Shown: piece after piece, positions 9,133-18,844 of the stretch
Layout: each line of letters opens with the position of its first letter
How positions within the stretch are numbered: the first letter of the stretch is position 1
Assembly (NCBI GenBank): GCA_015055965.1
Contig: SVHG01000017.1
Coordinates: forward strand, 1-46,407
DNA: 46,407 nucleotides
Direction: 5' to 3'
From: Clostridiales bacterium
Lineage (GTDB): Bacteria > Bacillota > Clostridia > Christensenellales > Borkfalkiaceae
Position numbers and translations under genes: made by a program
The notes under the pieces: model-generated
The model's database searches: none
What the model saw: the letters and a program-made list of their open reading frames with translations, nothing else
What the model was told of the DNA's origin: nothing

Positions 9133-10767
9133 ATGAAGAAGAAATTTTTATCATTAAAGCTTTTATCTTTAATTCTATTATTATGTTATTTTGTAATATT
9201 GCCTTCACCCTTAACTGCAAAATCCGTTGATGCTGAATCAAAGCCAAGTAATTATTATACTCCCTTAAACGGTTATTTTTATCAGTTAGACAGAAAGATG
9301 ACTGATTCCGTAGATAGCTTAGAAGCTTGGGTTAAATTACCCGTTTCATCATTTGGTGGCACGCTGTTTAACGAATACGGCAAGAATTACGTTTGGGAAA
9401 TTGATATTTACGGCAGACTTGGATTTACTTGGGGTAACGAAGCAGTTCATACCTTTAGTGATAGCGCTAACTTAGCAGACGGATTATGGCACCACGTTGC
9501 CTTAGTTCGTACCAATACGGAATTTACTTACTATTTAGACGGTGAAGTTGAAGGCGTTTATAATGCAGAAACCTCTGCAAACACTATGCCTTATACCTAC
9601 AACATAGGTAGCTCTAACTTATATAACAACTCTGTTCCTCTAGAAGGTTATATTAAACAAGTTACCATTTACGAAGGTGCAATTACTCAAGAACAGGTTC
9701 AAAGCGATATGAATAACACCGATATCAATGCTGATACCGCAAATGCAAGATTACTTGCAAATTGGAATTTAGGCGCATATTGGACGCAGAGATTCGTTAA
9801 CAGCACCGCACCTAATTCACCTATTGCAGAATTGCACTCATTCGATAAGTTTATTGAAGCAGACTATTCCTTCGGTGAATACGATTATACCTTTGCTATC
9901 TTCCCTGATATTCAAATTATGACTAACTTCAACCCTGAACGTTTAAATAATCAAATTCAGTGGTTAGTAGATAATAAGGAAGAGCTAAACGTTCAGTTTG
10001 CAATGTTCGTTGGTGACTTATCAGACTACGGTCAAAGAGAATATCTATACGAAAGAGCTGCAAGTGCAATGAGTAGATTAGATAACAAGATTCCCTACTG
10101 TTTCGTTCCCGGTAACCACGATTACGATGATAACGCAAACACTAGAAGTCAAGTTTACTTTAACACTCACTTCCCATATTCTAAACACAGTCAGCTTCCC
10201 GGCTTCGGCGGTGCTTATGAAGAGGGTAGTATGGCTAACACCTATTACACCTTTGAAGTAGGCGACGGAATTAAATATTTAGTTATTAACTTAGAATATA
10301 AGCCTCGTTTATCAGTATTAAGATGGGCAAATATCGTTGCTGAAGCACACCCCGATCACCGTATTATCATGGAAACTCACTCATACTTAACCAATGCGGG
10401 CGAGTTCTCCGGCGGTGCAAACGTTGCTAACGAAGGTAACGGCGGTAAGACTATATTCAGTGAATTTATGGTGAAGCATCCCAACGTATTCTTTGGTGTT
10501 GGCGGTCACGAAAATAACGACGAACCGGTACACAGAGTAGAATACGGCGTTCACGGCAACAAGATAACTTCAATGCTATGTGACGTACAGGTATCAACCT
10601 TCAACGGCGAAGGTGCTCTTGACGTATTCATGTTAGTTCACGTAAACGAAAAGAACAAAACGATGAACTTTATGTATTATTCACCCATGCACAACAAGGT
10701 TTATAACGTTCAAGGTCAATTCCAGTTGTCTTTTGCAGATCCTTTAAACCCCACTATTGGCAAATAG
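9133..10767 (+). CDS. Secreted LamG plus calcineurin-like metallophosphoesterase
   Basis: 544 residues with an N-terminal signal peptide. Residues about 40-240 form a LamG jelly-roll (WHHVALVR, YYLDGEVEG, YNIGSSN). Residues about 250-530 are a calcineurin-like phosphoesterase: PDIQ (Asp259, Gln261), GDLSD (Asp295), GNHD (327-330), an H-bearing METHSYL stretch and GGHEN (His459). The first metal-binding motif is D-x-Q where the family usually has D-x-H, a substitution I recall in secreted members. ATG 9133 has AGGAGG at 9119-9124 and a classic signal peptide; the earlier ATG at 9103 lies inside the upstream gene. Likely acts on an extracellular phospho-ester; substrate unknown. Confidence 0.85.
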   Translation: MKKKFLSLKLLSLILLLCYFVILPSPLTAKSVDAESKPSNYYTPLNGYFYQLDRKMTDSVDSLEAWVKLPVSSFGGTLFNEYGKNYVWEIDIYGRLGFTWGNEAVHTFSDSANLADGLWHHVALVRTNTEFTYYLDGEVEGVYNAETSANTMPYTYNIGSSNLYNNSVPLEGYIKQVTIYEGAITQEQVQSDMNNTDINADTANARLLANWNLGAYWTQRFVNSTAPNSPIAELHSFDKFIEADYSFGEYDYTFAIFPDIQIMTNFNPERLNNQIQWLVDNKEELNVQFAMFVGDLSDYGQREYLYERAASAMSRLDNKIPYCFVPGNHDYDDNANTRSQVYFNTHFPYSKHSQLPGFGGAYEEGSMANTYYTFEVGDGIKYLVINLEYKPRLSVLRWANIVAEAHPDHRIIMETHSYLTNAGEFSGGANVANEGNGGKTIFSEFMVKHPNVFFGVGGHENNDEPVHRVEYGVHGNKITSMLCDVQVSTFNGEGALDVFMLVHVNEKNKTMNFMYYSPMHNKVYNVQGQFQLSFADPLNPTIGK

Positions 10768-10789
10768 ATAAAAAGGAGAGATTAATACA

Positions 10790-13402
10790 ATGAAAATTAG
10801 AAAAATTTTATTAACGGTATTGTTTTTAACTTGTATTTTATCCTTTGTTGCTTGTAGCGGTCTCATTCCGGCATACAGAGTTACTTTCGTGGATTATGAC
10901 GGTACTTTGTTATATGAAGTTCCGGTAAGACAGGGTGAAACACCCACCTATGAAGGCGAAGAACCTTCAAGAGAGGCTACTGCAGAATACACTTACACCT
11001 TTGTTGGTTGGGATAAAGTAATTGCTCCCGTATCAGGGCTTGTAACTTATAAAGCAGTTTACACGCAAGCCTTAAATAAATATCTAGTTACCTTCGTAAA
11101 TGAAGACGGTACGGTATTAGAAAGCAAAGAGGTTGAATACGGTCAAATCCCCACTTATTCAAGTGAAAATCCTCAAAAAGTAAAAACTACAGATAAGAAT
11201 TATACTTTTGCAGGTTGGGATAAAGAGCTTGTAGCCGTAACCGAAAACGTTACCTATACTGCAACCTATACCGAAGCTGCAAACAGCTATAAGGTTTTCT
11301 TCTGTGATTTAAACGGCAACGTTTTATACGAAGAAGAGCTTGAATACGGCGAAGTTCCTTCTTACGGCGGTGAAACTCCTTCATTAGAGGGTGACGCTCA
11401 GTATTCTTACGAATTCGTTGGTTGGAATTCAGAGCTTGCGCCTATCGTTGGAAATACTTATTTCCGTCCTATATTTACCAGAAAGGTAAACAAATATAGC
11501 GTTACCTTTATGGATGAGTTAGGTAATCTTCTTCAAACCGGTGAGATTGAATACGGTTCACTTCCCACCTTTGAAGGTGAACTACCTCTTCCTGAAGACG
11601 ACGCGCAATATTCTTACGAAGGAAATTGGGATAAGGAAATTGCTGTAGTAACAGGCGAAGCAACCTATACTTTCTTAGTAAACAAAACTATTAGAACTTA
11701 CACCGTAGCATTCAAGAACGGTGAAGAGCTTTTAATGCAGAAGGAATATAAATACGGTGAAATGCCTTCATATGATAAAATACCTTATAAGGCAAGCAAC
11801 ACTGAATACGTATATACCTTCAGCGGTTGGAATAACGAAGTAAGCGAAGTTGTGGGTGATACAACCTACGTTGCTCAATACGCGCAGGTAAGCAACACCT
11901 TTGACGTAGTTGTTGAGCACGTAACGCTAGACGGCTTCGTAGCAAAAGAGCTTTCTAAGGAAAATCTAACCGATAAAAAGTTATACACTTATACCGCTCC
12001 TGCGGTTGATGGTAAAACTCCTTCACACCAAACTTATAATTACTACTTTAACGGCGAAAAGCAAATAATTACCATTTACTATAGCGAAGTTGACGTTTGG
12101 GATGGAACTAGCGTAAGCTCATCACTTAGCGGTGCAGGCACTCAAGCTGATCCCTATTTGATTACCGGCGGTGCAGACCTTGCTTACTTAAGAGCGCAAG
12201 TAAACGGCGGTAACAAATTCACCGACAAGTACTTCTTAATGACTAAGAGTATTGACTTAAATAAGAAGAGCCTAATGGTAGGTAAATCAGAGACTCTTGC
12301 TTTTGCAGGTATTTTTGACGGTAACAACTGTTCAATTTTAAATATTGCAACTAAGGAAACCACTACAGGTCAATACGCATCATTGTTTAAGTATTTATTA
12401 GCAGGCGGTAAGGTTTGCAATTTATCAACCTACGGTCAATATAATCAAACCATCAAGATGAACGGAGTAATCGTTGGAAGAAACTGGGGTATTATTGAAA
12501 ATTGTACCAACTACGTATCAGTTACCGTTGCGGATGGTGCAAAAGCTGCAGAACTTCACAGATATACCGCAGGTATCGCTTCAGTAAATAACGGAAACAT
12601 TATTTCATGCGTAAACTACGGTAAAATTTCCGGCGAGCAGTATGCAAGCGGTATTACTTCACGTATGTATGCAGGTTCAATTGAAAACTGTATTAACTAT
12701 GGAACTATTACAGGTAGCGGATTCCGTGATGGCGGTATGACCGGCTATGCTGATGCAGGAATGATTTCAGGTTGCTCTAACTTTGCTCCTGTTTCCGGTA
12801 CTCAATACGTTGGCGGTATCGTTGGTTATTCTGCTGCCGAGATTAAGAATTGTATCAATACAGCAAGTCTTAATGGTACACAGTGGGTTGGTGGTATAGT
12901 TGCTAGATCAACGAAGAATATTACCGGATGTACCAACAGCGGTAGCGTTACGGGTACTCAAGACTTCGTTGGCGGTATCGTTGGCGCATCAGAAGGTACT
13001 TCACGTACTATTGATAAATGTTCAAATAGCGCTGCTGTTAAAGGCGCTGGCTACGTTGGCGGTATAGACGGTCGTCCCTATGCGGGCAACTTAACTGTAA
13101 GTAACTGTGTAAACAGCGGTTCTATTACTGCAACGGTTACAACTGTTGACCGTGGCTCTGCCGGCGGTATCGTTGGCAGAACGGATACTGCTTTAGTAAC
13201 CCTAATCAATTGTGAAAGTAAGGGTACTATTACTGCAAAATCTGCAGGTGCGTACGTTGGTCTTAACACCACTTCTGAAACCACAGGTTACGTAATTTAC
13301 GATAGCTGTTCAACTACCTTAACCGGCAATGCTATTGGTTACGATAGCGTGCTAAAGGCAGGTATTGCATTAGATAGCTTTGTTTACACAAGCTCTAATT
13401 AA
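10790..13402 (+). CDS. Lipoprotein with beta-grasp (InlB/MucBP-like) repeats and GLUG repeats
   Basis: 870 residues. The signal peptide ends in lipobox FVAC (Cys22). Residues about 28-370 hold five repeats of about 70 residues (YRVTFVDYDGTLLYE..., then a FVGWDK element, then TYKAVYTQ), close to InlB-type and bacterial Ig-like adhesive modules; a sixth, MucBP-like module follows to about residue 430. Residues about 440-850 contain GLUG motifs (repeated GGIVG(Y/A)S, N-C-x-N and SGTQYVGG cores), found in bacterial surface proteins and IgA-peptidase-like enzymes. No catalytic centre seen. Last gene of the operon, with an AAGGAG site and a terminator 21 bases downstream. Likely a surface adhesin; ligand unknown. 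Confidence 0.8.
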   Translation: MKIRKILLTVLFLTCILSFVACSGLIPAYRVTFVDYDGTLLYEVPVRQGETPTYEGEEPSREATAEYTYTFVGWDKVIAPVSGLVTYKAVYTQALNKYLVTFVNEDGTVLESKEVEYGQIPTYSSENPQKVKTTDKNYTFAGWDKELVAVTENVTYTATYTEAANSYKVFFCDLNGNVLYEEELEYGEVPSYGGETPSLEGDAQYSYEFVGWNSELAPIVGNTYFRPIFTRKVNKYSVTFMDELGNLLQTGEIEYGSLPTFEGELPLPEDDAQYSYEGNWDKEIAVVTGEATYTFLVNKTIRTYTVAFKNGEELLMQKEYKYGEMPSYDKIPYKASNTEYVYTFSGWNNEVSEVVGDTTYVAQYAQVSNTFDVVVEHVTLDGFVAKELSKENLTDKKLYTYTAPAVDGKTPSHQTYNYYFNGEKQIITIYYSEVDVWDGTSVSSSLSGAGTQADPYLITGGADLAYLRAQVNGGNKFTDKYFLMTKSIDLNKKSLMVGKSETLAFAGIFDGNNCSILNIATKETTTGQYASLFKYLLAGGKVCNLSTYGQYNQTIKMNGVIVGRNWGIIENCTNYVSVTVADGAKAAELHRYTAGIASVNNGNIISCVNYGKISGEQYASGITSRMYAGSIENCINYGTITGSGFRDGGMTGYADAGMISGCSNFAPVSGTQYVGGIVGYSAAEIKNCINTASLNGTQWVGGIVARSTKNITGCTNSGSVTGTQDFVGGIVGASEGTSRTIDKCSNSAAVKGAGYVGGIDGRPYAGNLTVSNCVNSGSITATVTTVDRGSAGGIVGRTDTALVTLINCESKGTITAKSAGAYVGLNTTSETTGYVIYDSCSTTLTGNAIGYDSVLKAGIALDSFVYTSSN

Positions 13403-13423
13403 TAACTGTTAAATAGGATATTT

Positions 13424-13460
13424 ATTCGGTCCGGTCTTTTGGCTGGGCCGAATATTCTTT
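13424..13460 (+). terminator. Terminator of the secreted-protein operon
   Basis: ATTCGGTCC (13424-13432) pairs with GGGCCGAAT (13445-13453) with one G-U pair, followed by ATTCTTTT. Confidence 0.75.
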
Positions 13461-13476
13461 TAATTCAAAGCAACAA

Positions 13477-13507
13477 AAAAGACTAACGGGTAGCTCGTTA
13501 GTCTTTT
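13477..13507. terminator. Second terminator hairpin before dnaG
   Basis: AAAAGACTAACG (13477-13488) pairs with CGTTAGTCTTTT (13496-13507); A- and T-tracts on both sides allow action on either strand. Confidence 0.85.
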
Positions 13508-13734
13508 CGTTTTATTCGTAATTTTACCGCTTGCTTTAAAAAGTATAAAAAAATAATGGGTATAAAATTCTAAAATAAGGGAATAATTATAAAATTTTAG
13601 CTATTATTTAATAAATTACAAAAAAATTATGCAAAAAAAAGGAAATCGCCAAATTAATTAGTATAATTAAAATGTAGGAAGTTTTTTTATTAAAAAACAC
13701 ACCAAAATATTTATATTTTGAAAGTAGGAATAAA
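13508..13734 (+). promoter_or_regulatory. AT-rich dnaG upstream region
   Basis: No coding potential seen. A TATAAT box lies at 13662-13667 but no good -35 is visible at normal spacing. A T-rich/A-rich inverted repeat (GTTTTTT/AAAAAAC) follows at about 13680-13697. The dnaG ribosome site is a weak AGGA just before ATG 13735. Confidence 0.4.
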
Positions 13735-15528
13735 ATGCCAAGATTTGAAGAAAAGTTCATAGACGAGCTTCTTTCAAAAATTAATATAGTAGACGTTATT
13801 GGCGGTTACTGTCAGTTAAACCGCCGTGGCGGGTCTTATTGGGCGTGCTGTCCGTTACCCGGGCATAGCGAAAGAACGCCCTCTTTTGCCGTTAACGAAG
13901 CAGGGCAGTTTTATAAATGCTTCGGTTGCGGTAGGGGCGGTAACGCAATAAAATTCGTAATGGAAATGGAAAGCATGGATTTTGCAGACGCCGTTGCCTT
14001 ACTTTGCGAAAAGGCGCATATTCCACTTCCCGCTACCGAAAACGACTTTAAGAAGGAAAAGGAAACAAAACAAAAGTACGCAGATAAAAACAGGCTTTAC
14101 GATTTAATGCGTGAAGCAGCGCTGTTTTACGTAAGTGAGCTTTCAAAGCCAACCGGCGCAAAGCACAGGGAATATATTTCTAAAAGAGAGCTTACTAAAA
14201 AGGAAGTGGTTGCCTTTGGTCTTGGCGCTTCCCCCAATTACGATAAGTTAGTTAACCACCTTGCTTCAAAGGGTTTTACTAACGAAGAAATGTTAGCCTC
14301 CGGCGCAGTTCAGCGCTCGCAGGAAAAGGGAAATTATTTCGACGCATTAGCCGGCAGACTTATTTTTCCCATTATAGATAATATGAATAGGGTAATAGCC
14401 TTTGGCGGAAGGATGCTGGAAAAAACAGACTTCGCCAAGTATAAAAACACGGGCGATACCCCCATATTTAACAAGCGAAAAACGCTATATAACCTTAATA
14501 TATTAAAGAAGGAAAAATTAAGACTTGGCAAGCTGGACTACGTAATTATGGTAGAAGGCTATATGGATACTATCGCTTTACATAAGGCAGACTTTAAAAA
14601 CGTAGTAGCAAGCATGGGTACTTCTTTAACGGTAGAACAGGCAAGACTGTTAAAAAGATATACGGATACCGTTTTAATTTGTTACGACGGCGATTCCGCT
14701 GGTCAAAACGCTACGGTAAGGGGCTTAGAAATACTTAAAGCCAACGGCTTAGAGGTAAGAATAGTCGCTATGCCGGACGGGTTAGATCCAGACGAGTTAA
14801 TTTCTCAAAGGGGCAGAAAGGCGTACGAAGAGTGCTTAAACAACGCTTTACCCTTGATAGATTTCAAGCTTAAAATCGTTAAAGATAGTAACGATTTAAC
14901 AACTATTAGCGGTAAAAGAAAGTACGTAACGGAAAGCTTAAAGATAATTGCAACCTGCGAAAACGAAAGCCTGCAGGAGGAATTGCTTAAAAAGCTTAGG
15001 GATGATAGCGATTTAACGTACGAGTCCTTGCGCAGGGATTTAGAAAAGATTAAAAGTGGGGAAGAGGTTACGGTAAGCGTAGAACAGTCCTCGGCGGTAA
15101 CCTTTTCGGGTACTGCAACCGAAACGGCAGAAAGATTTATTCTTTGTTGCTACGTAAACGGCGAAGACTTTGCCAAAGAACCGCTTGATGAAGAATATTT
15201 CAGCGATAAATTCAGAAAGGAGCTTTCACAGTTTTTAACTGCAAAAATATTGCTGGGTAAACAAATAGAACAGGATAAGTTAAAAGATTTTGCGGGTGAG
15301 GAAAACCTAGAAGAGCTTCTAAAAATACTTTCCGCCTTCGATAACGTATCCGAAAAAGCCAAAGAACGCTATTTTAAAGACTGTGAAAGGGCATTATTAA
15401 ACAATGCAATAAAGGTTAAAATACAGCTCTTAAAGGCGCAATTTGAGGCTGAAACGGAACGCGAAAAAAGAACGGAAATAGCAAAGCAATTACAGGCCTT
15501 AACCCTAAAATTAACAAAAATGAGGTAG
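13735..15528 (+). CDS. dnaG: DNA primase DnaG
   Basis: 597 residues, normal length. It makes RNA primers at the replication fork. The N-terminal CHC2 zinc finger is present (Cys39, His44, Cys62, Cys65), followed by the catalytic core with Toprim motifs [13 protein letters not shown] and CYDGDSAGQ, and a C-terminal helicase-binding region of low complexity. In the finger the Cys-to-His spacing is CPLPGH, two residues longer than the usual CPFH. It heads a block running dnaG-rpoD-trmK-nif3-zinc ribbon with short gaps, a variant of the Gram-positive macromolecular synthesis operon. Confidence 0.97.
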   Translation: MPRFEEKFIDELLSKINIVDVIGGYCQLNRRGGSYWACCPLPGHSERTPSFAVNEAGQFYKCFGCGRGGNAIKFVMEMESMDFADAVALLCEKAHIPLPATENDFKKEKETKQKYADKNRLYDLMREAALFYVSELSKPTGAKHREYISKRELTKKEVVAFGLGASPNYDKLVNHLASKGFTNEEMLASGAVQRSQEKGNYFDALAGRLIFPIIDNMNRVIAFGGRMLEKTDFAKYKNTGDTPIFNKRKTLYNLNILKKEKLRLGKLDYVIMVEGYMDTIALHKADFKNVVASMGTSLTVEQARLLKRYTDTVLICYDGDSAGQNATVRGLEILKANGLEVRIVAMPDGLDPDELISQRGRKAYEECLNNALPLIDFKLKIVKDSNDLTTISGKRKYVTESLKIIATCENESLQEELLKKLRDDSDLTYESLRRDLEKIKSGEEVTVSVEQSSAVTFSGTATETAERFILCCYVNGEDFAKEPLDEEYFSDKFRKELSQFLTAKILLGKQIEQDKLKDFAGEENLEELLKILSAFDNVSEKAKERYFKDCERALLNNAIKVKIQLLKAQFEAETEREKRTEIAKQLQALTLKLTKMR

Positions 15529-15548
15529 AACGAACGGAGGAAGAAAAA

Positions 15549-16604
15549 ATGAGTGTATCAGATCAATTTTTACAGGATATAATTAAATCGCTAGTAGATG
15601 AAGGAAAGAAAACGGGCACTTTATCTTCAGATATTTTATTTGATAAGGTAGAAACGTGTGACGTATCCGGCGAGCAAATGGATATTATTTACAAGGCGTT
15701 AGACCAAGAAAAAATATCTATCGTAAACAACTATGAAAAGGATAAGGATTTATACGAGCAGCTACTAAAAGAAATTAACATGGACGATCCCGTTAAGATG
15801 TACTTAAAGGATATCGGCCGTGTTACCTTGCTTAGCAGTGAGGAGGAAATAGAGCTTGCTAAAAAAATGGAAGAGGGTGATGAAAAGGCAAAGGTTCGCC
15901 TTTCAGAAGCCAACCTAAGACTAGTTGTTTCTATTGCTAAAAGATACGTTGGTAGGGGTATGCAGTTCCTTGATTTAATTCAGGAAGGTAACCTTGGTTT
16001 AATGAAGGCGGTAGAAAAATTCGATTACAGAAAGGGTTATAAATTCTCTACCTACGCTACTTGGTGGATTCGCCAAGCAATAACAAGAGCTATTGCAGAC
16101 CAAGCAAGAACCATTCGTATTCCCGTTCACATGGTAGAAACCATTAACCGCTTAGTAAGAGTATCAAGAATGCTACTTCAAAAGCTTGGCAGAGAGCCTC
16201 TACCTTCAGAAATAGCAGAAGAAATGCAAATTCCCGAATCACGCGTAATAGAAATTCAAAAGATTGCGCAAGATCCCGTTTCATTAGAAACGCCTATCGG
16301 TGAAGAAGAAGATAGTCATATTGGGGACTTTTTGGAAGACGAATCTGCAATAGCACCCAGCGATACCGTTGCGTTCACTATGCTTAAAGAGCAGTTAATA
16401 AGCGTATTAGATACCTTAACCCCGCGTGAAGAAAAGGTATTGCGCTTACGGTACGGCTTAGACGACGGCAGACCTAGAACGTTAGAAGAGGTTGGTAAGG
16501 AATTCAACGTTACAAGGGAAAGAATCCGTCAAATAGAAGCAAAGGCGTTAAGAAAATTAAGACATCCTTCACGCAGTAAGCGCTTAAAGGATTTTATTGA
16601 TTAA
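15549..16604 (+). CDS. rpoD: RNA polymerase primary sigma factor (sigma-A/RpoD)
   Basis: 351 residues, the compact Gram-positive form. Region 1.1-like N-terminus, region 1.2 beginning [13 protein letters not shown], region 2 with [15 protein letters not shown] (-10 recognition and melting), region 3 with [17 protein letters not shown], and region 4 with the -35-binding helix [17 protein letters not shown]. The GGAGG site lies 20 bases after dnaG. The TTGACA/TATAAT promoters throughout the window fit this sigma factor. Confidence 0.98.
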   Translation: MSVSDQFLQDIIKSLVDEGKKTGTLSSDILFDKVETCDVSGEQMDIIYKALDQEKISIVNNYEKDKDLYEQLLKEINMDDPVKMYLKDIGRVTLLSSEEEIELAKKMEEGDEKAKVRLSEANLRLVVSIAKRYVGRGMQFLDLIQEGNLGLMKAVEKFDYRKGYKFSTYATWWIRQAITRAIADQARTIRIPVHMVETINRLVRVSRMLLQKLGREPLPSEIAEEMQIPESRVIEIQKIAQDPVSLETPIGEEEDSHIGDFLEDESAIAPSDTVAFTMLKEQLISVLDTLTPREEKVLRLRYGLDDGRPRTLEEVGKEFNVTRERIRQIEAKALRKLRHPSRSKRLKDFID

Positions 16605-16613
16605 TATTAGGCT

Positions 16614-17267
16614 ATGACTAAACGTCTTGAAAGAATATTTTCTGAAATTCCCGCTTGCAAAAGCTTTGCAGACGTGGGTTGTGATCACGGCTTTATTGCA
16701 GAAGCTATGTTAAAAGGCGGAAAGTGTGATTACGTTACTATTTCAGATATATCAGAGCCAAGCCTACAAAAGGCAAAAAAGCTACTTTATCCCTATTTGC
16801 AAAAGGGTACGGTAACCGCAATCTGTACGGACGGTTTAAAGGGCGTAGATTGCGCTACGGAAGCCGTTTTAATAGCGGGTATGGGTGGGGAAGAAATTAT
16901 TAAAATTCTTCTTGAATCCCCGTTTTTACCCCCAATTTTAGTGCTTCAACCAATGAAAAACGTAGATAAGGTAAGAAAAGAGCTTTTTGCGTTAGGCTAC
17001 GGCATAGAAAAGGATTATTTGTTTTACGATAAGAAGTATTACAACCTTTTAGTTTGTAGGTTAGGCAAACAATGTGAAGAATACAGCGAAAAAGAGCTTA
17101 TTTTTGGCAGAGATAATTTAAAGTATAGAAGTGACGATTTTATGCTTTATTTAACAAGGGAAATTGCCCTTATGGAAGGGTGCTTGCCCTTTATTGAGTC
17201 CCCCACGGAATTAGACGCGGTTTCTGCAAGGATTAAACTTTTTAAAGAGGTTTTATATGAAGGTTAA
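16614..17267 (+). CDS. trmK: tRNA (adenine-22-N1)-methyltransferase TrmK
   Basis: 217 residues. It uses S-adenosylmethionine to methylate N1 of A22 in tRNA. The SAM-binding motif is ADVGCDHGFIAEAML near residue 20, followed by VLIAGMGGEEI and LVLQPMKN, which are TrmK hallmarks. It starts nine bases after rpoD, and its 3' end overlaps the next gene by 11 bases. The rpoD-trmK-nif3 order is widely conserved in Firmicutes. Confidence 0.93.
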   Translation: MTKRLERIFSEIPACKSFADVGCDHGFIAEAMLKGGKCDYVTISDISEPSLQKAKKLLYPYLQKGTVTAICTDGLKGVDCATEAVLIAGMGGEEIIKILLESPFLPPILVLQPMKNVDKVRKELFALGYGIEKDYLFYDKKYYNLLVCRLGKQCEEYSEKELIFGRDNLKYRSDDFMLYLTREIALMEGCLPFIESPTELDAVSARIKLFKEVLYEG

Positions 17268-18021
17268 AGATATTTTACAAAAATTTGACGAGCTTGTGCC
17301 TGTGGCATACTCGTTAGATGCAAAAAAGAATCTTGGATTTTATGATAACAGCGGTATGATTTTAGATTGTGCTACAGATACCGATTGCGTAGTTTGCGCT
17401 CTTGATTTATGTGATGACGTAGTTGACTATGCTATTAAGGTTGGCGCTAAGTTAATTATTACACATCACCCCGCTATTTATAAGGGAATTACCACGGTGG
17501 ACGGAACTTACGTTAAAGCTATTGCAAACGGAATAACCGTTTATTCTGCACACCTAAATTTTGACGTTGCCGTTGACGGAATAGATGACCGTTTAGCAAA
17601 AATGGCAGGCGCAAACCAAACTCAAACTTTAATGTACGTTAATGAATCAAGGGGGTTTGGAAGAAGATTTTGCATAGAGCCACAAACAGCTGAAAGTGTT
17701 GTTAACGCGCTTATAGCCCAACTTTCTACTAATAAATATATGTTTTTTGGCGATAAAGAAAGGGTTGTTAAAACTATTTCTACTCACTGCGGTGCAGGGC
17801 TTAGCGAGCAAGACGTGTTTAAGGGTGAGGAGGTAGATTTATTTATTTCTGCAGATATTCCACACCACGTATTATTGTCTGCACTAAACAGAGGCAAAGC
17901 TGTTTTACAGTTAACTCATTACGCAAGTGAGGCTTTTGCAATGAAGGGCTTTATGGAAGAAGTATTGCAAGAGCAATTAAATATAAAATGTTATTTTTAC
18001 GTAGACGAGCGTTTTTTATAA
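17257..18021 (+). CDS. Nif3-like dinuclear metal center protein
   Basis: 254 residues, the short form without the central PII-like insert. Metal-ligand motifs are TTHHPA-like (ITHHPAIYKG), SAHLNFD and the C-terminal LTHYASEAF His/Glu pair. The family is YqfO/YbgI; some members have hydrolase activity on GTP cyclohydrolase-type substrates, but the cellular role is unsettled. Translation is probably coupled to trmK through the 11-base overlap. Confidence 0.9.
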   Translation: MKVKDILQKFDELVPVAYSLDAKKNLGFYDNSGMILDCATDTDCVVCALDLCDDVVDYAIKVGAKLIITHHPAIYKGITTVDGTYVKAIANGITVYSAHLNFDVAVDGIDDRLAKMAGANQTQTLMYVNESRGFGRRFCIEPQTAESVVNALIAQLSTNKYMFFGDKERVVKTISTHCGAGLSEQDVFKGEEVDLFISADIPHHVLLSALNRGKAVLQLTHYASEAFAMKGFMEEVLQEQLNIKCYFYVDERFL

Positions 18022-18055
18022 GATAAACCAACCGTCTATATAAGGAGGATAAATT

Positions 18056-18769
18056 ATGTCAACCATTGAAAAACTACTTGCTTATCAACAAGAGGACGGA
18101 AAGCTTTTTGATATCGAAAAGAAGCTTAACGAAAGCGACGCGCGCAAAAAAGGTATTCAAGCAACCAGATTTTTACGCTCCGTTGCAGATACTCTTGCGG
18201 GAATAGAATCTAAGGCTCAAGAGCTTAACACTGCTTACGAGCTTGCTCAAGCAGAGCTTCAAAAGATTGATGAAGAAAGTGAAGAATTTAAGGCTATTGC
18301 TCAAAAGGTAGTAGACGAAAAGGAAATTTCTTATTTAAAGGGTAGAGCAAGTAAGCTTGCAAAAACCTTGGAAGAGCTTCTTCGTAAAATTCAAAAGCTA
18401 GAACAGGATATGAACGAGCTTGCAGTTCAATACAGCAAGCTTAAAAAGGAAACGGTTGCATATCAAGAGCAATACGAAAAGTCCGGCGCGGAATACGCTA
18501 AATTAAAGGAACAGGCTGTTCCCGTTCGCAAGGCAATAGAAGAAAAGCTAAAGGATCTTGCTAAGGATATTCCCCCTGCAATAATGGAAAAATACTTAGA
18601 AAAAAGAAAGGACAAGCAGTTCCCAATCGTATACAAGCTTACCTCAAAGGATAAGCATTGTACGGCGTGCGGAACGGAATTATCCTTAAAGCAGTTAGAC
18701 GAGTTAAAGAAAAAGGATAACGTTTTTGAATGTGAAAACTGCAGAAAGCTCTTGTTTATGGAAGGCTAA
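18056..18769 (+). CDS. Coiled-coil protein with C4 zinc ribbon (COG1579 type)
   Basis: 237 residues. Residues about 20-180 are long charged heptad helices (Glu/Lys/Leu-rich). The C-terminus has CTACG...CENC, a four-cysteine zf-RING_7 zinc ribbon. Members commonly follow nif3-like genes, as here. A nucleic-acid binding or scaffold role has been suggested for the family; nothing more specific can be read. Preceded by an AAGGAGG-type site. Confidence 0.85.
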   Translation: MSTIEKLLAYQQEDGKLFDIEKKLNESDARKKGIQATRFLRSVADTLAGIESKAQELNTAYELAQAELQKIDEESEEFKAIAQKVVDEKEISYLKGRASKLAKTLEELLRKIQKLEQDMNELAVQYSKLKKETVAYQEQYEKSGAEYAKLKEQAVPVRKAIEEKLKDLAKDIPPAIMEKYLEKRKDKQFPIVYKLTSKDKHCTACGTELSLKQLDELKKKDNVFECENCRKLLFMEG

Positions 18770-18776
18770 AAGTCGC

Positions 18777-18793
18777 GTTAATCGATCTATAGC
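18777..18793 (+). repeat. GTTAATCG-type intergenic element
   Basis: GTTAATCGATCTATAGC, one of five copies of a 17-base motif fitting GTTAATCGMBYTATARC found at gene ends in this window (4322-4335 minus and partial, 23182-23198, 25919-25935, 29372-29388). Here it lacks a T-tail and does not form a clear terminator. Confidence 0.6.
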
Positions 18794-18844
18794 CCACTAT
18801 TTATTAAAAAAATAGCTAAAATTCCAAGTAAAAAGGAGAGTAAA

